Positions 44,391-52,232 of a stretch of DNA of 64,000 nt are shown here, one piece after another. A program made the translations under genes and the position numbers. This DNA comes from Pseudomonas lini (lineage in GTDB: Bacteria > Pseudomonadota > Gammaproteobacteria > Pseudomonadales > Pseudomonadaceae), in assembly GCF_964063345.1 (NCBI RefSeq), contig NZ_OZ061318.1:4774001-4838000 (forward strand), in the 5' to 3' direction. A model generated the notes under the pieces. It was not told the DNA's origin, ran no database searches, and saw only the letters and a program-made list of their open reading frames with translations. The first letter of the stretch is position 1. Each line of letters starts with the position of its first letter.

Positions 44391-44556
44391 AGCGAATTTC
44401 CCTGCAGAGATAACACTGTAGTTGTGCATCCAGCAGATGGACTACAGAACCATCTCCAGAACCTTGGCTGAGTACAGCAGGGTTTTAATGAAATTCCAGT
44501 GACCATAAAAAACCACCAGAGCCCGTGTTCAAAGGGTTGTGGCGGTTCGCCGATCT

Positions 44557-44626
44557 AATGTGGGAGTTCGGCTGTCTATCAATATGCCTTCAAAATAAAG
44601 ACCATCAAGACAGTTGCTCCCACATT
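44557..44626. repeat. Degraded REPIN-like inverted repeat
   Basis: AATGTGGGAG...GGCTGTCT at 44557 pairs with AGACAGTTGCTCCCACATT ending 44626. It is a shorter pair with AT-rich interior, between the aquaporin gene and the flavoprotein gene. Confidence 0.7.
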
Positions 44627-44645
44627 GAATGGTGGTGTCAGGTGC

Positions 44646-45251
44646 TCAGTAGAGGCTATCGCGCACTCTCGCCGGTGCTGCCCGGTCATACGCTTCGGCA
44701 TCGAACTGCCCATCGTTCAGGCGCTTGTGAAACGCCCCGGCGGTCGGCAGCGCAGAGCGTTCGAGGTGTTTCTGCGGGTTCCACAAATCCGAACGCACTA
44801 TCGCTTTCGAACAATGGAAATACGCCGCTTCCACCGTCACCAGCATCACCGTGCGTGCCGGTTTGCCGTTGACTGCAAAACTCTCCAGCAACTCGGGCTC
44901 GGCGCTGATCTGCGCCGTGCCGTTGACCCGCAATGTCTCGCCGATCCCCGGAATGATGAACAGCAGCGATACCCGCGAATCGAGCACGACATTGCGCAGC
45001 GTGTCGATGCGGTTGTTGCCCGGTCGATCCGGAATCGCCAGCGTGCGCTCATCGACGATCCGCACGAAACCCGGCGTATCGCCACGCGGCGAGCCGTCCA
45101 TGCCATCGGGGCCGACCGAGCTGATAATCACCAGCGGCGCGGCGCGGACCATCGCCTGATAGTCCTCGTTCAGAAACGGGATCTGCTTGCGCACCGCGCG
45201 CTCATGGGGCAGGCCGTAGATCGCTTCCAGCGCTTCGATTGAATTCAACAT
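44646..45251 (-). CDS. PPOX-class FMN-dependent flavoprotein (MSMEG_1061-like)
   Basis: A 201-residue pyridoxamine 5'-phosphate oxidase-fold protein. AAPLVIISSVGPDGMDGSPRGDTPGFVRIVDERTLAIPDRPGNNRIDTLRNVV (about 37-89) is the typical split-barrel FMN region with PDRPGNNR. The C-terminal part has AYFHCSKAIVRSDLWNP near 147-163. Length and motifs match the subgroup named after MSMEG_1061. It may use F420 or FMN; biological substrate unknown. A GNAT gene lies 18 bases upstream on the same strand and may be co-transcribed. Confidence 0.82.
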   Translation of the reverse strand: MLNSIEALEAIYGLPHERAVRKQIPFLNEDYQAMVRAAPLVIISSVGPDGMDGSPRGDTPGFVRIVDERTLAIPDRPGNNRIDTLRNVVLDSRVSLLFIIPGIGETLRVNGTAQISAEPELLESFAVNGKPARTVMLVTVEAAYFHCSKAIVRSDLWNPQKHLERSALPTAGAFHKRLNDGQFDAEAYDRAAPARVRDSLY

Positions 45252-45269
45252 CGTTCATCCCTCTACGAA

Positions 45270-45755
45270 TCAGAGAACCAGCGCCATCCGCCGTTCGTAA
45301 CCGATCCGGCCTTTGTACGCTTCGCCGCTGTCGACAAAGCCATATTTGGCATACAGCGCGATGGCCGATTCGTTGTCTGCATCCACCGACAACTCCAGCC
45401 CTTTGATTTCCGGCCAGGCTTGGCGCGCAACCTCGGGCAGGGCTTGCAGGCAGGCTTTGCCATAGCCTTTGCCCTGGGCGCGGCGATCGACTTGCAGGGC
45501 GTGCAGGGTGGCGCTGTGTTCATCGGCCCAGGCCGGCAGCACCGGCGGGCGCTTGAGCAGCAGGAAGGCCACCGGAACATCCTCCACCAGCAGGGCAAAG
45601 CCTTTGACGCCGGGGCCAGGCTTGGACAGCAAGGTGTGCAACGCACCATGTATGTCGCCGGAGAATTTGATTTGTTCGGAATGGATTTCGATGGCCTCGA
45701 CCTGTTGGCGCTGCAGGGCGTTCAGGCTTTCGTAAGGCACGAGTCGGGCAGTCAC
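45270..45755 (-). CDS. GNAT family N-acetyltransferase
   Basis: A 161-residue acetyltransferase. The acetyl-CoA loop is LQVDRRAQGKGYGKACLQALPEV near 88-110 (Q/RxxGxG/A = RAQGKGYG) and the signature closing is LSVDADNESAIALYAKYGFVDSGE near 120-143. GTG 45755 is chosen because AAGGA lies 7-8 bases upstream; the longer frame to 45812 lacks one. Substrate unknown. It reads away from the ECF42 cassette with 142 bases between. Confidence 0.85.
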   Translation of the reverse strand: MTARLVPYESLNALQRQQVEAIEIHSEQIKFSGDIHGALHTLLSKPGPGVKGFALLVEDVPVAFLLLKRPPVLPAWADEHSATLHALQVDRRAQGKGYGKACLQALPEVARQAWPEIKGLELSVDADNESAIALYAKYGFVDSGEAYKGRIGYERRMALVL

Positions 45756-45831
45756 TGGAGTGTCCTTTTTCCAACGGAAATGAGCCTCGGATTCTAGCGA
45801 ATTTGCACCCATGGATTATTTTTATTTCGGT

Positions 45832-45858
45832 TGTCGATTTGGCTTTTCGCCAGACGAC
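45832..45858 (+). promoter_or_regulatory. ECF42-type promoter: TGTCGA, 17 nt, CGAC
   Basis: TGTCGA at 45832-45837 and CGAC at 45855-45858 are separated by 17 bases. This is the motif pair reported for ECF42 sigma factors in Streptomyces venezuelae (TGTCGA in the -35 and CGA/TC in the -10). It lies 39 bases before the first gene of a cassette ending in an ECF42-type sigma, so the sigma probably drives its own operon. Confidence 0.68.
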
Positions 45859-45896
45859 TAAGGGTGTCTTCAACAAAAAAACACGGAGAAACTATC

Positions 45897-46322
45897 ATGA
45901 ATGCTCAGACACAAATCCATAACCTGATCGAGAACTATCGCCAGGCGGTCATCGCCAAGGACGTGGAAAAGGTCATGGCCCTGTACGCCGACGACATCGT
46001 CTCCTTCGACGCGGTCAAGGCCCTGCAATTCAAGGGCAAGGCAGCCTACCGTGCGCATTGGCAGGAATGCATGGAGATGTGCCCCGGTCCGCACATTTTC
46101 GAGTTCCACGAGATCGACATCGTGCCGTCGCAGGAGATCGCTTTCGCTCACTGGCTGGCGCATTGCGGCGGCACCAATGAAAAGGGTGAAACCCAGGCCT
46201 GCTGGATGCGCGTCACCGCCTGCTACCGCCAGGAAGCGGGGCTCTGGCAGATCGTCCACGAACACTGGTCGGCACCGTTCGACATGACGAGCGGCGCGGC
46301 GCTGTTCAATCTGGAACCCTGA
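45897..46322 (+). CDS. SnoaL-like / NTF2-fold protein
   Basis: A 141-residue protein of the NTF2-like superfamily: IENYRQAVIAKDVEKVMALYADDIVSFD near 11-38 is the helix-strand opening, and YRQEAGLWQIVHEHWSAPFD near 110-129 the last strand, as in SnoaL/YybH proteins. An AACACGGAG ribosome site lies close before ATG 45897. It is the first gene of the ECF42 cassette, 39 bases after the promoter-like motif. It may bind or process a small molecule; no catalytic residues are certain. Confidence 0.8.
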   Translation: MNAQTQIHNLIENYRQAVIAKDVEKVMALYADDIVSFDAVKALQFKGKAAYRAHWQECMEMCPGPHIFEFHEIDIVPSQEIAFAHWLAHCGGTNEKGETQACWMRVTACYRQEAGLWQIVHEHWSAPFDMTSGAALFNLEP

Positions 46323-46438
46323 TGGTCGGGCTGTTTATCGGAAAGCAGCGCCAAAGCACCCATCTGCAGCCATAGTTGATCAGTTCGATCAGGGCAGAGC
46401 TCCAAGAGATGGAGAGCCCCAAAGAATGGAGAGTCCTC

Positions 46439-46783
46439 ATGAAGTATTTATGCCTGGTCTACAGTAACGAACACGAGTTGCACTCGCTGCCCGAAAGCCC
46501 CAATGACGCCGAGTGCATGGCCTACAGCGAGTCGATCCAGGGCAGCGGCCGGATGATCGCCGCCGAAGCGCTGGAGTCGGTGCAGACCGCGACCACCGTG
46601 CGCATGCGCAACGGCAAAATGTCGGTTACCGATGGCCCGTTCGCTGAAACCAAGGAGCAGTTGGCCGGCTTCTACCTGATCGACGCCAAGGACCTCAATG
46701 AAGCCATCCAGGTCGCCGGCAACATCCCGGCGGCCCGGGTCGGCTGTGTCGAGGTGCGGCCCGTTCGCCAGTTGAATCCCTGA
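46439..46783 (+). CDS. YciI-like DGPF domain protein
   Basis: A 114-residue protein that opens MKYLCLVYSNEHEL and carries SVTDGPFAETKEQLAGFYLI near 61-80, the DGPF signature of the YCII-related family. These proteins are the usual companions of ECF42 sigma factors. Their biochemical role is not known. It is separated by 116 bases from the SnoaL-like gene and by 26 from the SRPBCC gene. ATG 46439 follows GGAGAG. Confidence 0.9.
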   Translation: MKYLCLVYSNEHELHSLPESPNDAECMAYSESIQGSGRMIAAEALESVQTATTVRMRNGKMSVTDGPFAETKEQLAGFYLIDAKDLNEAIQVAGNIPAARVGCVEVRPVRQLNP

Positions 46784-46809
46784 ATAACAATCACAACAGG
46801 AGTTCTTTC

Positions 46810-47301
46810 ATGAGTTCGCAATCCGTCCAGCGAAAACCGGCCAAATTCGAGCTGTCCATCAGTCGCCTGATCGATGCGCCGCGCAGCAAAATCTTCCGCG
46901 CCTGGACCGAGCCCGCGCTGCTCGCCCAATGGTGGGGGCCTCACGGCATGACCACGCCCGAGTGCGAAATGGACCTGTGGGTGGGCGGTCAGTTTCGCAC
47001 CCTGATGCGGGCACCAGATGGCTCCGAGTACCCAACCATGGGCGTGTTTCTGGAGATCGTCGCCCCGGAGCGCCTGGTGTTCACCGACGCTTTTCTTCCC
47101 GGCTGGATTCCCTCCGGCAAACCGTTCATGGCCGCCGAAGTGACGCTCGAAGACCGGGACGGCAAAACCTTCTATACCGCTCGCGCCATGCACTGGAGCG
47201 AAGAAGATCGTCAGGCGCACGAGGCCATGGGGTTTCACGACGGTTGGGGGCAAAGCCTCGATCGGCTGGAGACGCTGGTGACTGAAGGCATGCCGGACTG
47301 A
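46810..47301 (+). CDS. SRPBCC (AHSA1-like) domain protein
   Basis: A 163-residue START-like fold protein. ISRLIDAPRSKIFRAWTEPALLAQWWGP near 17-44 opens the domain, and WVGGQFRTLMRAPDGSEYPTMGVFLEIVAPERLVFTDAF near 60-98 the β-grip; the closing helix is GFHDGWGQSLDRLETLV. It is in the AHSA1/Hsp90-activator-like subgroup whose bacterial members are of unknown ligand. The stop overlaps the sigma start by one base (TGATG), so translation is coupled. Confidence 0.87.
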   Translation: MSSQSVQRKPAKFELSISRLIDAPRSKIFRAWTEPALLAQWWGPHGMTTPECEMDLWVGGQFRTLMRAPDGSEYPTMGVFLEIVAPERLVFTDAFLPGWIPSGKPFMAAEVTLEDRDGKTFYTARAMHWSEEDRQAHEAMGFHDGWGQSLDRLETLVTEGMPD

Positions 47302-48536
47302 TGCCTGGCGAGTCGGTACGGGCGCGAGTCGAGCAGGTCTACCGCGAAGACTCGCGGCGGATTCTGGCGACCCTGATCCGTCTGCTCGGCGATTTCGACC
47401 TCGCCGAAGAAGCGCTGCACGAGGCGTTCTTCGTCGCGGTCGAGCGCTGGCAGCGCGACGGTGTGCCGGACAATCCGCGTACATGGCTGGTGTCCACCGG
47501 GCGCTTCAAGGCTATTGATGTGTTGCGTCGGCGTGCGCGTTTTAACGCGTCCCGGCCGATGTTGATCGCTCAACTGGAAGAGCTGGAGCAGGCTGACTGG
47601 AGTGATGAAGATGTGGAAGACGATCGCCTGCGGCTGATTTTCACCTGTTGTCACCCGGCACTGGCGGCGGATGCTCAAGTGCCGCTGACCCTGCGTGAAG
47701 TCTGCGACCTGACCACTGAAGAAATCGCCCGGGCCTTTCTCGCGGCACCGGCCACTATTGCCCAGCGTATCGTGCGGGCCAAGGCCAAGATTCGAGATGC
47801 GAAAATCCCTTATCAGGTGCCCACCCTGACGGAACTGCCTGAGCGTCTCGACAGCGTGTTGCGGGTGATTTACCTGGTGTTCAACGAAGGCTACTCGGCG
47901 TCTATTGGCAATGAATTGACCCGCGAAGACCTGACGCGAGAAGCGATTCGTCTCGGTCGGTTGTTGATGGAGTTGCTACCCGAACCGGAGGTGATGGGGT
48001 TGCTGGCGCTGATGCTGTTGCATGAATCGCGGCGCCCGGCCAGAACCTCGCCCGACGGCGAGCTGATCGTGCTGGACGAGCAGGATCGCTCGTTGTGGGA
48101 CGCCGAACTGATTGCCGAAGGCTGTGCACTGGTGGAGCGGGCGCTGACGATGGGGCGTTTCGGACCTTATTGCCTGCAAGCGGCGATTGCGGCGGTGCAT
48201 GCCGAAGCGTCCACGGCGGCGGAAACGGACTGGCTGCAGATTGTCGGCCTGTATGACGTGCTGCTGCGGGCTGTGCCGTCACCGGTGATTGAACTGAACC
48301 GTGCGGCGGCGCTGGCCAAGCGCGATGGCCCGTTGGCCGGGTTGACGTTGATCGAAGGGATTCTGGCGCGGGGCGAATTGCTGGATTATCACCTCGCGCA
48401 CTCGGCGCGGGCAGAGTTTTACCGGCAGTTGGGAAGGGTGGATGAGGCGCGGGCGGCGTATGAGCGGGCGCTGGAATTGACGCAGCAAGTGCCGGAGCGG
48501 CGGTTTATCGAGGGGCGGCTCAGGGCGTTGGAGTGA
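47301..48536 (+). CDS. ECF42-type sigma factor with long C-terminal extension
   Basis: A 411-residue sigma factor. Region 2 is VEQVYREDSRRILATLIRLLGDFDLAEEALHEAFFVAVERW near 10-50, region 4 is LTLREVCDLTTEEIARAFLAAPATIAQRIVRAKAKIRDAKI near 126-166, and about 200 residues follow (DUF6596-like helices, ending with TPR-like pairs YRQLGRVDEARAAYERALELT). The extension and the DGPF gene upstream define ECF42. No anti-sigma gene is next to it; in this class the extension itself controls activity. Confidence 0.9.
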   Translation: MPGESVRARVEQVYREDSRRILATLIRLLGDFDLAEEALHEAFFVAVERWQRDGVPDNPRTWLVSTGRFKAIDVLRRRARFNASRPMLIAQLEELEQADWSDEDVEDDRLRLIFTCCHPALAADAQVPLTLREVCDLTTEEIARAFLAAPATIAQRIVRAKAKIRDAKIPYQVPTLTELPERLDSVLRVIYLVFNEGYSASIGNELTREDLTREAIRLGRLLMELLPEPEVMGLLALMLLHESRRPARTSPDGELIVLDEQDRSLWDAELIAEGCALVERALTMGRFGPYCLQAAIAAVHAEASTAAETDWLQIVGLYDVLLRAVPSPVIELNRAAALAKRDGPLAGLTLIEGILARGELLDYHLAHSARAEFYRQLGRVDEARAAYERALELTQQVPERRFIEGRLRALE

Positions 48537-48566
48537 TCATGGATGTGCAGTGCGGCAGTTGGCCCC

Positions 48567-48660
48567 ATCGCGGGCAAGCCCGCTCCCACAGTGGATTGAT
48601 GATGTGCGCAAAATCTGTGTCAGACACAGAACCCTGTGGGAGCGAGGCTTGCCCGCGATA
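48567..48660. repeat. REPIN of the TGTGGGAGCGGGCTTGCCCGC family
   Basis: Inverted copies 48567-48591 and 48635-48660, about 43 bases apart, between the convergent sigma and LysR genes. Confidence 0.9.
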
Positions 48661-48675
48661 AGGGCCGCAGGACCT

Positions 48676-49530
48676 TCACTCCAGCATCTTGCCAAGCAAC
48701 CAACTCCCCGCCGGCCCCGGCGGATGCAGCCGCGACCAGAGCGCATCGACGTACACCGCTTTCGGCCAGCCGCGCACATTCAATTCCACCAACAAGCCAG
48801 CCCCGAACCGCCCCACCAACCAACGGGGCAACGGCGCCCAGCCGAATCCGCCCTGGGCCATTTCCAGCAGCATCAGGTAACTCGGTGCCGACCAGACACG
48901 CCCCTTCGCCCGGCTTTCATACGGATTGACGATCGTCGCCAGACGCAACTCGCGGTGCTGTTGCAGCACGTCCTGATCGATTCCCTTCAGCTTCGCCAAC
49001 GGGTGAGCGTGGGACACGAACAGGGCGATTTCCGTGCGCTCGTCCACCGTTGAACTGACCAGGTCCGGAGGGTAACTGTCTTGCATCTCGGCGAAGGCGA
49101 CATGCGCTCGACCGCGTTGCACCAGCGCCACCAAGTCATCGCATTCGGCGATCAGGCATTCCAATTCCAGGTCGGGATAACGCTGCTCGAAAGCACTGAG
49201 CGCCGCTTCAAAACGGTCGGACTGATAGGTGTCGGATATCGCCACGGTCAGCTTCGGCTCGACGCCTTGGGACAGTTGGCTGGCGGTCATTTCCAGACGG
49301 CTGGTGGCGGCCAGAATCTCCTCGGCCCGCTGCAACATGACGTGCCCGGCCGGGGTCAGGCTCGGCTTGCGACTGGTGCGGTCGAACAGGGCAAGGTTCA
49401 GGTCGATTTCCAGGCTGGCCACTGCCGCGCTGATGGTCGACTGACTGCGACCGAGCTTGCGCGCCGCAGCAGAAAACGAGCCTTGAGTCGCCGCCTGGAC
49501 AAACGCCAACAGCACTTCGTGAGAGGCCAT
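48676..49530 (-). CDS. LysR regulator, divergent from a PACE efflux gene
   Basis: A 284-residue LysR protein: N-terminal HTH (LLAFVQAATQGSFSAAARKLGRSQSTISAAVASLEIDLNLALFDRT, about 7-52) and binding domain from about 85. It starts 89 bases from the divergent PACE transporter gene, in the manner of AceR and aceI of Acinetobacter. The gap has two copies of ATGAAGTATCG 33 bases apart, one overlapping this gene's start. It probably controls the pump. Confidence 0.88.
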   Translation of the reverse strand: MASHEVLLAFVQAATQGSFSAAARKLGRSQSTISAAVASLEIDLNLALFDRTSRKPSLTPAGHVMLQRAEEILAATSRLEMTASQLSQGVEPKLTVAISDTYQSDRFEAALSAFEQRYPDLELECLIAECDDLVALVQRGRAHVAFAEMQDSYPPDLVSSTVDERTEIALFVSHAHPLAKLKGIDQDVLQQHRELRLATIVNPYESRAKGRVWSAPSYLMLLEMAQGGFGWAPLPRWLVGRFGAGLLVELNVRGWPKAVYVDALWSRLHPPGPAGSWLLGKMLE

Positions 49531-49572
49531 GAAGTATCGCCTTGATCGATGGTTATTGGTTATGAAGTATCG
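49529..49572. promoter_or_regulatory. Direct repeat ATGAAGTATCG, possible LysR sites
   Basis: ATGAAGTATCG is found at 49529-49539 and 49562-49572, a 33-base step, close to three helix turns, in the 89-base gap between divergent genes. The first copy overlaps the LysR start codon. Confidence 0.45.
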
Positions 49573-49619
49573 GTGTGATGACGGATCATGGCAACCATAG
49601 TCACTCAGGGAGTCTGGCC

Positions 49620-50057
49620 ATGAACGCCAACAAATCCATCACTGAACGAATTTTCCAGGCCATCGGTTTCGAGCTGCTGGCGATATTGATCTGTACCCCG
49701 CTGCTGGCTTGGGTCATGGACAAACCCATGCTGGAAATGGGCGCGGTGACCATGGCCATTGCAGCCCTGGCCCTGGCCTGGAACGTGGTCTTCAACGGTC
49801 TGTTCGACCGGTTGCTCAAGCGCTTTGCCATTGTGCGTAACGCTTGGGTCCGCGTGGTGCATGCGCTGTTGTTCGAGGGCGGTCTGGTCGCGTTCGGCGT
49901 GCCGTTGATTGCCTGGTGGCTGAAGGTCAGCCTGTGGCAGGCGTTCTTGCTGGACATCGGCGTACTGCTGTTTTTCCTGCCGTACACCTACGTTTATCAC
50001 TGGGGTTATGACGTGATGCGTGAGCGGATGTTGGTGCGCAGGGCTTGCGAGGTTTAA
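49620..50057 (+). CDS. PACE-family efflux transporter (AceI-like)
   Basis: A 145-residue protein with four membrane helices, the PACE (proteobacterial antimicrobial compound efflux) plan: ERIFQAIGFELLAILICTPLLAW near 9-31 with the conserved Glu in TM1, VTMAIAALALAWNVVFNGLFD near 41-61, VHALLFEGGLVAFGVPLIAWW near 81-101, and LLDIGVLLFFLPYTYVYHWGYDVM near 109-132. Such pumps export chlorhexidine or polyamine-like dications. The divergent LysR gene supports a regulated pump. Confidence 0.9.
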   Translation: MNANKSITERIFQAIGFELLAILICTPLLAWVMDKPMLEMGAVTMAIAALALAWNVVFNGLFDRLLKRFAIVRNAWVRVVHALLFEGGLVAFGVPLIAWWLKVSLWQAFLLDIGVLLFFLPYTYVYHWGYDVMRERMLVRRACEV

Positions 50058-50063
50058 AAGCAA

Positions 50064-50222
50064 AGATCGCAGCCTTCGGCAGCTCAGTGTCGGGTACACC
50101 TGTAATAATGGTTGTACCCGATCGGCGCCCCAACGCTGTATTGCCAGCGATGAAGTTGTTCACGTCATTGTTGTCGCGCACCGTCCCACCACCCAAATCG
50201 GTTTCGATGGCATCCTGTCCAA
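50064..50222 (-). pseudogene. Possible remnant of a lost gene
   Basis: On the minus strand one frame reads protein-like for about 45 codons (IETDLGGGTVRDNNDVNNF, then IAGNTALGRRSGTTIITGVP) with GC-rich third positions. It has no plausible start and runs into a REPIN at the 5' side and a common Pseudomonas CGAAGGCTGCGATCTTTGC repeat at the 3' side. A 9-base dyad (TCGGGTACA / TGTACCCGA, 50090-50121) lies in it. I do not recognise the family. Confidence 0.3.
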
Positions 50223-50231
50223 CACATGACC

Positions 50232-50321
50232 TGTGGGAGCGGGCTTGCCCGCGATAGCGGTTTTATATTCAACGATGATGTCGACTGCCAGTCCGCCTTC
50301 GCGGGCAAGCCCGCTCCCACA
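50232..50321. repeat. REPIN of the TGTGGGAGCGGGCTTGCCCGC family
   Basis: Inverted copies 50232-50256 and 50298-50321, about 41 bases apart, 16 bases before the stop of the phosphate transporter gene. Confidence 0.9.
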
Positions 50322-50336
50322 GGGTAGTGCGGTGCT

Positions 50337-51953
50337 TCAGAACAGTTTTGTGAACAACCAATACAAACTGCCCGACAACACAATCGCCGCCGGCAGGGTC
50401 AGCACCCAGGCCATCAGCAGGTTGCGGATGGTCTTCATCTGCAAACCGCCGCCATTGGCGACCATGGTCCCGGCCACGCCTGAAGACAACACGTGGGTGG
50501 TCGACACCGGCAGGCCGAACATGTCGGCGGCGCCGATGGTCAGCATCGCCACGGTTTCCGCTGAGGCGCCCTGGGCATAGGTCAGGTGCGTCTTGCCGAT
50601 TTTTTCGCCGACCGTCACCACAATGCGTTTCCAGCCAACCATGGTGCCCAACCCCAGGGCGATGGCCACCGCGATCTTCACCCACAGCGGAATAAACCGT
50701 GTGGCGTTGTCGATCTGTTGCTTGAACAATTGCAGCTTGCCGGTGGTGTCGGCATCGAAGTTGCCAACCTTGTTCTTGTCCATCAGGCGAATGGTTTCGC
50801 TGGTCAGGTACATGTCATTACGCACGTTGCCCATCGCTTCGGCCGGGACTTTCGACAGTGAGCCGTAACCCTTCACTTCGTTACCGATGTGGCCCGCCAG
50901 CGCGGCGAGGGCGGGGATCAGTTGCGGCGTGGCTTCCTTGCTGCGCATGTAATCGGTCAGCACCGGGCGTGGATCGGCGGGCGCCGGCACCGGCGAGTTT
51001 TTCATCAGGGCTTGCTGGGTAACTTCCGCCACGGCGGCGAACTGCAAGGCCTGATCCGCCGGCATGGTGCGGTTCAGCGCATACGCCATCGGCAGGGTAC
51101 CGACCAGAATCAGCATGATCAGGCCCATGCCTTTCTGGCCGTCGTTGGAGCCGTGAGCGAAGGACACACCGGTGCAAGTCAGAATCAACATGCCACGAAT
51201 CCACCACGGTGGCGGGGTGTCGCCCTTCGGCGCTTTGTACAACGCGCGATTTTTGACGAAGGCGCGCAATGCCAGCAACAGCAACGCGGCAAACGCGAAA
51301 CCGATCAGCGGCGACAGTAGCAACGCGTAACCGATTTTGGTTGCCTGGGCCCAATCCACGCCACTGGTGCCGTCACGGCCGTGCATCAGCGCATTGGCCA
51401 CGCCGACCCCGATGATCGAGCCGATCAGGGTATGCGACGAAGACGCCGGCAAACCCAACCACCAGGTGCCGAGGTTCCACAGGATCGCAGCGATCAACAG
51501 GGCGAAGATCATCGCGAAACCGGCGGAGGAACCGACTTGCAGAATCAGCTCCACCGGTAACAGGGCGATGATACCGAACGCCACCGCGCCGCTCGACAGC
51601 AACACCCCCAGAAAGTTGAAGAACCCGGACCAGGCCACGGCGAAATTCGGCGGCAGGGAGTTGGTGTAAATCACCGTCGCCACGGCATTGGCGGTGTCGT
51701 GAAAACCATTGACGAACTCAAAGCCCAAGGCAATCAACAGCGCGACGCCCAACAGCAGAAACGGCGTCCAGGTGGTGACCACCGTGCCGAGTTCGCTCAT
51801 GTCGTGCATCAGGCTGTAGGCGGTGAACAACAGCCCGCTGCTCAGCACCGCAAAGAACAGCACAATGGTGAGCAGGCCAGGTTTTTTATCGAGTTGCGGC
51901 TTGGCACTGCTGGCGGGAACCTGGGCAGCGGCGGTAAAGGAAGGCGTAGCCAT
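50337..51953 (-). CDS. Inorganic phosphate transporter, Pit family
   Basis: A 538-residue inner-membrane protein with about twelve hydrophobic segments. The Pit signature occurs twice, as expected from the internal repeat: FEFVNGFHDTANAVATVIYT near 75-94 and CTGVSFAHGSNDGQKGMGLI near 260-279, each with Asn-Asp that bind phosphate/metal. The middle loop (320-430) is long and soluble. Low-affinity phosphate uptake driven by protons is expected. ATG 51953 (MATPSFTA) is chosen; 51962 is also possible. Confidence 0.9.
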   Translation of the reverse strand: MATPSFTAAAQVPASSAKPQLDKKPGLLTIVLFFAVLSSGLLFTAYSLMHDMSELGTVVTTWTPFLLLGVALLIALGFEFVNGFHDTANAVATVIYTNSLPPNFAVAWSGFFNFLGVLLSSGAVAFGIIALLPVELILQVGSSAGFAMIFALLIAAILWNLGTWWLGLPASSSHTLIGSIIGVGVANALMHGRDGTSGVDWAQATKIGYALLLSPLIGFAFAALLLLALRAFVKNRALYKAPKGDTPPPWWIRGMLILTCTGVSFAHGSNDGQKGMGLIMLILVGTLPMAYALNRTMPADQALQFAAVAEVTQQALMKNSPVPAPADPRPVLTDYMRSKEATPQLIPALAALAGHIGNEVKGYGSLSKVPAEAMGNVRNDMYLTSETIRLMDKNKVGNFDADTTGKLQLFKQQIDNATRFIPLWVKIAVAIALGLGTMVGWKRIVVTVGEKIGKTHLTYAQGASAETVAMLTIGAADMFGLPVSTTHVLSSGVAGTMVANGGGLQMKTIRNLLMAWVLTLPAAIVLSGSLYWLFTKLF

Positions 51954-52076
51954 GCCAGACAATCCTGAGCAGAGAAGGAGTGTCTCCCATGATCGTTGCT
52001 AAATATTACAAAGAGACTGCGCTGGGTCAGTGTTTGGGTTTTTTGTGGGGCTGGGTGCTAATGCAGGCAAACATCT

Positions 52077-52209
52077 GTGGCGAGGGAGCTTGCTCCCGTT
52101 CGGCTGCGAAGCAGTCGTCAAATAGGCAACCGCGTTTCTGTCTGAAGAAACCGGCTTGCAGGATTTAGGGTCGCTTTGCAACCCAGCGGGAGCAAGCTCC
52201 CTCGCCACA
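52077..52209. repeat. REPIN of the TGTGGCGAGGGAGCTTGC family
   Basis: TGTGGCGAGGGAGCTTGCTC at 52077 and its inverted copy ending 52209, with GGCTGCGAAGCAGTC and GGGTCGCTTTGCAACCC hairpins inside. Between the Pit gene start and the ZntB-like stop. Confidence 0.9.
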
Positions 52210-52232
52210 ATGTATCGGAGGGGCCGAAAGAC

